Source: an uncultured Actinomycetes bacterium
GTDB lineage: Bacteria > Actinomycetota > Acidimicrobiia > Acidimicrobiales > RAAP-2
Direction of reading: 5' to 3'
NCBI GenBank assembly: GCA_903825035.1
Contig: CAIJYV010000005.1
Span: forward strand, 1-47,984
Length of the DNA stretch: 47,984 nucleotides
Below the pieces are notes generated by a model that saw only the letters and a program-made list of their open reading frames with translations, did not search any database and was not told where the DNA came from. Below, in pieces: positions 43,057 to 47,984 of this stretch; within the stretch, counting starts at the first letter, position 1, and every line of letters begins with the position of its first letter. The position numbers and the translations under genes are program-made.

Positions 43057-43458
43057 CTACTTCTTTTTGACGGTCTTCGTCTGATTCAATTTAAGGGCTT
43101 CGTTAATTAGTGCCTTGAACGCAACTTTCGGAACCTTGTCGCCTTCGTAGAGGTCAATGGCTCGCCGAGCGTTGCCGTCGAGACTGGCGTTAAAAACTCC
43201 CTTAGGGTCAGGAATCTTGGCCCCTTTTGCAAAGGTGATTTTGACGTGTTCTTTGTAGGTTTCGCCAGTACAAATGAGCCCATCGTGATTCCAGACCGGG
43301 ATGTTCCACTTCCAGTCCTCTGTCACGTGAGGGTCGGCCACTTTGATGAGGGACCTGATCTCGGCCAACAATGCTCCACGCCAATCATCAAGCTCCTTGA
43401 TTCGGAAGTCAATCAGCTGCGCTGGAGTTAGGCCCTCGGGAACCGGTGACTTGTTCAT
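43057..43458 (-). CDS. DUF1801 domain protein
   Basis: The 133-aa protein has the DUF1801/YdhG pattern: a helical N-terminus, EDWKWNIPVWNHDGLICTGETYKEHVKITFAKGAKIPDPKG, and the ending ARRAIDLYEGDKVP followed by KALINEA. The domain adopts a small YdhG-like fold of unknown biochemical role. It converges on katG and is downstream of the surface-protein terminator. Confidence 0.88.
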   Translation of the reverse strand: MNKSPVPEGLTPAQLIDFRIKELDDWRGALLAEIRSLIKVADPHVTEDWKWNIPVWNHDGLICTGETYKEHVKITFAKGAKIPDPKGVFNASLDGNARRAIDLYEGDKVPKVAFKALINEALKLNQTKTVKKK

Positions 43459-43502
43459 GTAATCATGTTAGGCAAAGCACCTCAGCGAAGTTGCTAGAAA
43501 AG

Positions 43503-43537
43503 AAAAAACCCGCGCCGGAATTAACCGACGCGGGTTT
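43503..43537 (-). terminator. Intrinsic terminator of the large surface protein gene
   Basis: AAACCCGCG...CGCGGGTTT with an inner CGG/CCG pairing and a short AT loop. Read on the - strand it is followed by a run of T. It lies 14 bases beyond the stop codon at 43551. Confidence 0.85.
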
Positions 43538-43550
43538 CAATCTCTAAGGT

Positions 43551-46304
43551 CTAGTTACCTCTGAGAATCCGTCTGCGCACTAGGGCGAGGAAGAGTCCGC
43601 CAGCTGCGAATAACAAGAGCATCGAAGTTAGTTGTCGAGGCAGGTTGCTACCGGTAAAGGCCAAACCTGGCTTTGTGGTTGTTGTTGTAGGAGCTGTAGT
43701 CGTAGTCGTAGTCGTAGTCGTAGTCGTTACTTCGACATGGGTGTAGACAGCATCTACGACTGCAGGCGTGGCCACGTCAACTGAGGCATCGAGAGACTGG
43801 GCGACCGCGTTATTTGCGTTGCTAACTCCGGTCACAGTGCCTGTAGCGCCCGAGACGGTATTGGCGGAGTCCACGGTGTCTGAGGATCCATCGGCAAAGG
43901 AGACGCGATAGGTACCGGGTGCGACGTAACCAAAGGTGTAGTTACCGCTGCCGTCAGTAGTGGTTGTGACTGGTGAGCCGTTCACGGTAATGGGATTACC
44001 TGATCCGTCTAAGAGCGAAACCGTAACTCCTGAAAGTGGAGCAGAACCCGAGGTGAGAGCTGTCCCGCCGAGGGTATTGCCACAAACTGAATTAGCGAGC
44101 GCCGTAGTGGAAAGGTCGGTTGTGACGCTGGCCAGGTTTTGTACCGCGCCACTGCCTTCGGTGTAGTCACCGTAGGCGGATGCGGAGTAGGCCCAACCAT
44201 TCGAAGAGAGTGGCCCCAGTGTTGCTTGGCAAACGGTAGTTGGAGCCTGCAAAGTTAGGCATAGCTGCGGTGTTGAACCAATTGCCTCGAGCGTGGCGAC
44301 AATGTCTGCGGTAGAGGTGCGCCCAGCCAAGTTCACATGGAACTCAGGACGCTGTCCAGAGGTTGCTATCGCGAGTCCCGAGAGATCAAATACTGGATTT
44401 CCAGAACCATCAGTTCCTGACTGGGCGATGTTGGAGTAACCGGGTATTGGGTTGCCCGCCGTGTCAAAGACAGTCAACGTCGCTGTGGAGTAGCCCGCTG
44501 GAGGTGGAGAGGTCAGCGTGAAGTTTCCCCAACCTGATAAAGCGCTATCCGCTGAGCAACCGAGGCGAGGAACAATCGAGTCAGCGGTGAATACCGCATC
44601 CGGGGAGGGACCACAGACGGTGCCGCTCGTTGAATACACGTTGAAAGAACCAATGACTGATTGGTTGTCGTTCTTCCATAGACAACTTGAGTTCTGGGGG
44701 TCAATGGCGATGGTGTAGGCGTCGCCACGAGCGTTTCCAAAGGTCGGATTGGCGGTAGAAATTGGCCAACCGCCATCGCACACCGCATCAGTTGCGGTAT
44801 CCCAGCAGTTAATAGTGTTCGCCGCTAGCGTCCCAACCCCAGCGGTCCAATACACGCGCGAGCCAACCTCAACGGGAACGTCGGAGGTGTAGGCGCCATT
44901 CCAAGTACCGGCAACCATGGCGTTGGCTAGACCTGAGTCTTGGCTCACTGTTGATCCATCAGCCGCGTAACAGGTGGCGTTGTTGACATTGCCATCGAAG
45001 CGTTGGAAGCAGACACCAGCGGTGACTCCGCTCGAATCGGGCAGTCGATAGGCGTAATCGGCGAGGGTGGTGAGAGTAGCCCCGGGGAGCGCTTTAGGGG
45101 TGGACCAACCAGCACAGGCGGCGTGGGTTGCCGGGTCAAAGCAGATGGCATAAATAGTGGGTACGGTGGGGTTGCTACCATTCGGGCCACCAAAAGGTGC
45201 ATCCGAAGCGCCATCTCCGTAGACCTTGCCGTCAACGTTGATCATCTTGCCCGCCCAAGCCGAGGTTTGGGAGGAGTTGTAGGAAAGGCCCGAGTAGTTA
45301 ATCTGCGAGAAGGTGTAGGGCTGGCTCGCGCATGGGGCACCGGCGCCGTTATTAGCCAACATATTCAGGCACTCAATTTGTCCAGTGGGTGACCACTGGT
45401 AGAGCTCGTCACCGACATTGGTGAGGCCCATGGGACCGGCAAAATTGGCACTCGACCCAGCGCCAAGGTTTTGGTAAGCCGTAGTAATTGAGCCACCGCA
45501 GAAGGTGGGGCCAGCCGCGAGGTTCGAAACATCAATGCAAACAAAGCCCGTTGAAGTACCGTAGGTCGATCCGGTAAGAGTTTTAACTGACGTCCACAGG
45601 TGGTGGTGAGTGTTGTCGACCCAAGCTGGAGAATTCATTGAAGTATTCAATACTCCGTTGGTAACTGGCCAACCTGGTCCACAACTCGCACCGGCCCGTG
45701 TGTGGCACAAGACACGAAGCGTGGTGTGGTGGTTTACGTTGTACACGTTGCCGGCGTCATCAAAGGTCACACCCCAACCGTCCCCGCCGGCACTGGTCGA
45801 AGTAAAACTTCCCGACACTGGGGTTGAAAGCGAACCTTGACCTACTAACTTCTGCTGACCATTTGAAGAGCCTTCGGAAATCACGGTGCCGACGGCCTTG
45901 ACCGCACTCACCATGTCCCACGAATCTGGTGAACCGGTGGCGGTCGTTGGTGCGGTTGCAGTCCAGGTGGCTCCTTGATCAAAGGAGTATTCAACAGTCC
46001 AGCCAGCGGGGGACACAATGTCCTCTGCCGAGGTTAAGTGGGTGTAGGCGGGATTGATTACTTGGACCAGTGTTTGGGCGACGTTACCGTTGTACTCAGA
46101 GAGCGGCATTGAAGCGGTTAAGACAACTGCGCCGCCACTCGTTACTGAGCCGTTGTCGGCGCTCAGCGTAACCGCAGGCCCAGTTGCGTTACTAGCAGGG
46201 GTGATTACGGTCGTCACCAAAAGGAAGAGAAAGAGCATCCCGACGAAAGCAGTCGCCAGATTTAGTGGGAGATTGCTGGTCTTAAGGCGGTTAATTTTTG
46301 TCAT
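43551..46304 (-). CDS. Large sortase-type (LAFTG) surface protein with paired-cysteine repeats and SdrD/Cna-B-like domain
   Basis: The 917-aa protein has a signal peptide (hydrophobic to about residue 38). A middle region carries about seven repeats with paired cysteines, often ending in CxGWP or similar (VLCHTRAGASCGPGWP, FVCIDVSNLAAGPTFCGG, AICFDPATHAACAGW, NCWDTATDAVCDGGWP), probably a beta-propeller. An SdrD/Cna-B-like domain follows (SGVTVSLLDGSGNPI, then TTTDGSGNYTFGYVAPGTYRV), then a threonine-rich stalk, the sorting motif LAFTG, a membrane segment and a basic tail (RRRILRGN). LAxTG is the class E sortase type in actinobacteria. No sortase gene is in the window. It likely displays on the cell wall; ligand unknown. 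Confidence 0.78.
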   Translation of the reverse strand: MTKINRLKTSNLPLNLATAFVGMLFLFLLVTTVITPASNATGPAVTLSADNGSVTSGGAVVLTASMPLSEYNGNVAQTLVQVINPAYTHLTSAEDIVSPAGWTVEYSFDQGATWTATAPTTATGSPDSWDMVSAVKAVGTVISEGSSNGQQKLVGQGSLSTPVSGSFTSTSAGGDGWGVTFDDAGNVYNVNHHTTLRVLCHTRAGASCGPGWPVTNGVLNTSMNSPAWVDNTHHHLWTSVKTLTGSTYGTSTGFVCIDVSNLAAGPTFCGGSITTAYQNLGAGSSANFAGPMGLTNVGDELYQWSPTGQIECLNMLANNGAGAPCASQPYTFSQINYSGLSYNSSQTSAWAGKMINVDGKVYGDGASDAPFGGPNGSNPTVPTIYAICFDPATHAACAGWSTPKALPGATLTTLADYAYRLPDSSGVTAGVCFQRFDGNVNNATCYAADGSTVSQDSGLANAMVAGTWNGAYTSDVPVEVGSRVYWTAGVGTLAANTINCWDTATDAVCDGGWPISTANPTFGNARGDAYTIAIDPQNSSCLWKNDNQSVIGSFNVYSTSGTVCGPSPDAVFTADSIVPRLGCSADSALSGWGNFTLTSPPPAGYSTATLTVFDTAGNPIPGYSNIAQSGTDGSGNPVFDLSGLAIATSGQRPEFHVNLAGRTSTADIVATLEAIGSTPQLCLTLQAPTTVCQATLGPLSSNGWAYSASAYGDYTEGSGAVQNLASVTTDLSTTALANSVCGNTLGGTALTSGSAPLSGVTVSLLDGSGNPITVNGSPVTTTTDGSGNYTFGYVAPGTYRVSFADGSSDTVDSANTVSGATGTVTGVSNANNAVAQSLDASVDVATPAVVDAVYTHVEVTTTTTTTTTTTAPTTTTTKPGLAFTGSNLPRQLTSMLLLFAAGGLFLALVRRRILRGN
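43696..43725. repeat. GTAGTC hexanucleotide microsatellite in the Thr-rich stalk
   Basis: Five tandem copies of the 6-bp unit GTAGTC (30 bp). On the - strand they encode alternating ACT and ACG threonine codons in the surface-protein stalk. Slippage in units of six would lengthen or shorten the stalk by two residues without breaking the frame. Confidence 0.9.
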
Positions 46305-46351
46305 ATATCTTTCGCGATTGTTCTTGTACGCAATATTCAGATATAAGAATA

Positions 46352-46365
46352 CCCAATAGATTGGG
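46352..46365 (-). terminator. Weak terminator-like hairpin after tRNA-Gly
   Basis: CCCAAT-AG-ATTGGG, followed on the - strand by a T-rich stretch (TATTCTTAT), lies 18 bases beyond the tRNA 3' end. It is also in the promoter region of the large surface-protein gene, so the assignment is weak. Confidence 0.4.
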
Positions 46366-46383
46366 GCACACTTAGGACTGGTG

Positions 46384-46457
46384 TGGAGCGGGCGACGAGA
46401 ATCGAACTCGCGTTCTCAGCTTGGGAAGCTGATGTTCTGCCGCTGAACTACGCCCGC
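46384..46457 (-). tRNA. tRNA-Gly (anticodon CCC), CCA end encoded
   Basis: The - strand reads as a complete cloverleaf of 74 nt. Acceptor GCGGGCG pairs with CGCCCGC, the D-arm stem is GTTC/GAAC, and the anticodon stem TCAGC/GCTGA encloses the loop TTCCCAA. The variable loop is four bases and the T-arm is GCGAG-TTCGATT-CTCGT, followed by the discriminator T and CCA. The CCC anticodon reads GGG. The nearest genes are the LAFTG surface protein on one side and the RHH-VWA operon on the other. Confidence 0.95.
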
Positions 46458-46535
46458 CAGCGGTCTCAAGGTTAGTGCTGCTTGGGTACTTGTTGCCATG
46501 TCACAACCCAGCGGCACCATATATACGTGGCCCTC

Positions 46536-46565
46536 TTGACAAATGTCATACGAGTGTATTACAAT
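46536..46565 (+). promoter_or_regulatory. Near-consensus promoter of the RHH-VWA operon (leaderless)
   Basis: TTGACA at 46536-46541 is a perfect -35. TACAAT at 46560-46565 is a good -10 with 18-bp spacing. Transcription would begin near 46572, at or next to the ATG at 46573, so the mRNA would be leaderless. Confidence 0.65.
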
Positions 46566-46573
46566 GTATTACA
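46555..46573. promoter_or_regulatory. Tandem TGTATTACA operator over the RHH promoter
   Basis: TGTATTACA occurs twice, at 46555-46563 and 46565-46573, ten bases apart, one helical turn. Each copy is a TGTA-x-TACA palindrome. A degenerate third copy (TGTCATACG) lies at 46544-46552. The tandem overlaps the -10 element and the start codon. Such repeated sites are what autoregulating ribbon-helix-helix repressors bind, and the gene just downstream encodes one. Confidence 0.6.
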
Positions 46574-46788
46574 TGAGTGAAAAGAATGCTTCAACCCCCT
46601 CACAGCGCTTTAAACAGGCCAACCGGAAGGTTTCTGGGTCTGGCTCGGAGTTAATCAGCCTTCGCTTGGCTCCAGAGTTGCTCGAACAACTCGCCGAAAT
46701 TGGCAATGAACAAGGTTTATCAATGAGCGACACCATTCGCTTAGTACTAGCCCGGGGACTGAGAGCCCCACAGAAAGGAACCAAATAA
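46573..46788 (+). CDS. Ribbon-helix-helix DNA-binding protein
   Basis: ATG 46573 gives 71 aa: a polar N-terminus and then ELISLRLAPELLEQLAEIGNEQGLSMSDTIRLVLARGL, a CopG/MetJ-type RHH (strand ISLRL, then two helices). An earlier in-frame ATG at 46543 lies between the promoter elements and is unlikely. Its stop overlaps the VWA-protein start by one base (TAATG). It probably represses its own operon via the tandem operator at its promoter. The pairing resembles small regulator-plus-effector operons. Confidence 0.7.
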   Translation: MSEKNASTPSQRFKQANRKVSGSGSELISLRLAPELLEQLAEIGNEQGLSMSDTIRLVLARGLRAPQKGTK

Positions 46789-47483
46789 TGAGTACCGACA
46801 CCAAGCAGTTGCCACCCACCACACACATCTTCTTCCTCCTTGACCGCTCCGGTTCAATGGGTAGTATCGCCGACGACGTCATCGGTGGGTTCAACTCCTA
46901 TATCCAGAGCCAGATCAGCGGTCCCGACGAAGCGCGAATGACTTTGGTTCAATTCGACACTCAAGGGCCACACGAAGTGAGCTTCGCTAATTCCTTGCTG
47001 AAAGATGTGCCCGCACTGAGCCGCCAAACTTACCAACCACGAGGCGGCACACCGCTCTATGACGCCATGGGGCACGTGGTGACCGACGCCAACATTTGGG
47101 TGGAGCAGATCCAAGCCGAAGGTAAGTTCAAGCCCGAAGTCATCTTCATCACCTTCACCGATGGATACGAGAACGCGAGTAGTGAGTACACCCGCGAGTC
47201 AATTTTTCAATTAGTCCAGCGCAAACAAGACGACGAAGGTTGGACCTTCGTGTACATGGGTGCTAACCAAGACGCCTACGCCGCTGGGCGTCAGAGTGGA
47301 TTTGAAGTCGATTCGACATCCAACTTCCGCGCCGACGCGCGAGGAACGGCTTTGGCCTTTTCGGACCTCTCGCTCGGAACCTCCAATACCCGAATGAAGC
47401 GCAGCGCAGGGGCTCGAATCGCTAAGGGTGAATTCTTCGAAAACCAGAAAAGGTCTGATCAAGACAACTCAGAACGGGCGTAA
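46788..47483 (+). CDS. Stand-alone VWA domain protein with intact MIDAS
   Basis: The 231-aa protein is mostly a von Willebrand factor A domain: THIFFLLDRSGSMGS carries DxSxS at residues 19-23, RGGTPLYDA gives Thr88, and FITFTDGYENAS gives Asp125, so every metal-ion-dependent adhesion site residue is present. It has no signal peptide or membrane segment and is expected to be cytoplasmic. It forms an operon with the RHH gene. Similar stand-alone VWA proteins occur in phage and accessory loci, but the function is unknown. No MoxR-type ATPase is nearby, which makes a MoxR-VWA chaperone pair less likely. Confidence 0.8.
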   Translation: MSTDTKQLPPTTHIFFLLDRSGSMGSIADDVIGGFNSYIQSQISGPDEARMTLVQFDTQGPHEVSFANSLLKDVPALSRQTYQPRGGTPLYDAMGHVVTDANIWVEQIQAEGKFKPEVIFITFTDGYENASSEYTRESIFQLVQRKQDDEGWTFVYMGANQDAYAAGRQSGFEVDSTSNFRADARGTALAFSDLSLGTSNTRMKRSAGARIAKGEFFENQKRSDQDNSERA

Positions 47484-47604
47484 ATACTGGGAATTCGGCC
47501 CCTGGCTTCAGCACGGCTGAACCTTCACTGAGCGGCCAGTACTTGGGCAACTACAATTTGTAAGGATTTTCTATATAAATTCGTTGTCTAGTGGGAGCCC
47601 ATTC

Positions 47605-47984
47605 GTGCTTACAAATTTTCGCCTAAAGATTGCCACCATCGGACTGGTCGTGGGAGCAGTGCTGTTTGCCAACACACTCGTAGCCACCGCGAGTGTCAAC
47701 GTAAGCCTATTTTTGGATGGAACATCACTCGCCGGTTTCACCGCCGGGATGAATAACGCAATGGTGGCCGACGGCTCAGGAAATCTTTACGTAGTTGGAT
47801 CGATTAACAACTCCGGTGTAATTGTTAAGGCCCCGATGAATGGGTCGAGCCCAGCTACCGTTTATGCAACTACATCAAACTTCGGTGGCGCAACACCCGG
47901 CACAATAACAATGGACAGTGCCGGCAATCTCTTTGTTTGCGCCAGTGACGGCCACGTTTATGAGTTTGCTGCGGGTGCACCAGC
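47605..47984 (+). CDS. Exported NHL-repeat-like protein, 3' truncated by the window
   Basis: GTG 47605, with GGGAG seven bases upstream, opens a frame that runs off the window end. It codes for a signal peptide (KIATIGLVVGAVLFANTLVATA) followed by beta-propeller-like repeats (VADGSGNLYVVGS, MDSAGNLFVCASDGHVY), typical of NHL/Kelch-like proteins. It is the fourth secreted beta-rich protein near this end of the window. The 121 bases between it and the VWA gene hold only a 6-bp hairpin (47507-47521) and AT-rich sequence. Confidence 0.65.
   Translation, partial: MLTNFRLKIATIGLVVGAVLFANTLVATASVNVSLFLDGTSLAGFTAGMNNAMVADGSGNLYVVGSINNSGVIVKAPMNGSSPATVYATTSNFGGATPGTITMDSAGNLFVCASDGHVYEFAAGAP

Noticed and set aside
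46384-46788. tRNA-Gly as an integration site for a mobile island carrying the RHH-VWA operon
   Set aside because: I found no integrase, no direct repeat of the tRNA 3' end and no phage genes within the window.

Overview
The window is a contiguous piece of an actinobacterial chromosome of moderate GC content. I infer Actinomycetota, most likely class Acidimicrobiia. The reasons are several gene neighbourhoods also found in mycobacteria and relatives: rsmG-parA-parB facing trxA-trxB-murJ-DUF6049-pcnA with a CwlM-like protein between them, and ino1-padR beside DUF5318. The unusual surface proteins and moderate GC argue against Mycobacteriales or Streptomyces. The class assignment is inference. 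I see no insertion sequence, prophage or CRISPR array, and no stretch over about 300 bases without a gene.

Layout. (1) 1-10950 is an origin-proximal housekeeping block. It holds the 3' part of rsmG, three perfect parS palindromes and parA-parB on the + strand, then a tightly packed seven-gene operon on the - strand (DUF6049, murJ, degV, small membrane protein, trxB, trxA, CwlM-like), with pcnA diverging from its upstream end. A DnaA-box-like cluster lies where parB and the operon converge. (2) 11044-15132: a secreted OmpA-like protein, inositol-phosphate synthase with its PadR neighbour, DUF5318 and panB. (3) 15133-18665: the replication/ribosome operon rpsF-ssb-rpsR-rplI, with a structured leader and an unusually long S18, a terminator, then dnaB behind a perfect DnaA box. 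(4) 18728-24348: a 46-residue membrane protein that is easy to miss, rlmN, a large membrane protein, an acyltransferase and an MFS exporter. (5) 24462-29038: the 2-oxoacid dehydrogenase operon E1alpha-E1beta-E2, a Bcp-type peroxiredoxin and an orphan response regulator. (6) 29188-33376: a secreted protein with eight paired-cysteine repeats, a small ParB/Srx-like protein and a two-domain glycosyltransferase preceded by an 8-codon coupled ORF. (7) 33477-36536: a Rieske oxygenase / P450 / SDR oxidative cluster. (8) 36548-43458: secreted and membrane proteins, a NiCoT nickel/cobalt permease, KatG and a DUF1801 protein. (9) 43551-47984: a large LAFTG-anchored surface protein, tRNA-Gly(CCC), a ribbon-helix-helix/VWA two-gene operon with tandem operators over a leaderless promoter, and the start of an exported NHL-like protein cut by the window edge.

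How the parts work together. ParA/ParB/parS handle origin segregation; MurJ and the CwlM-like protein belong to peptidoglycan synthesis; TrxA/TrxB, Bcp and KatG form a thiol and peroxide defence set; the E1-E2 complex feeds acyl-CoA into metabolism. The least understood parts are the surface proteins built from repeats with paired cysteines (29188-30615, 43551-46304) and the RHH-VWA operon at 46536-47483. These are the best candidates for undescribed biology here.
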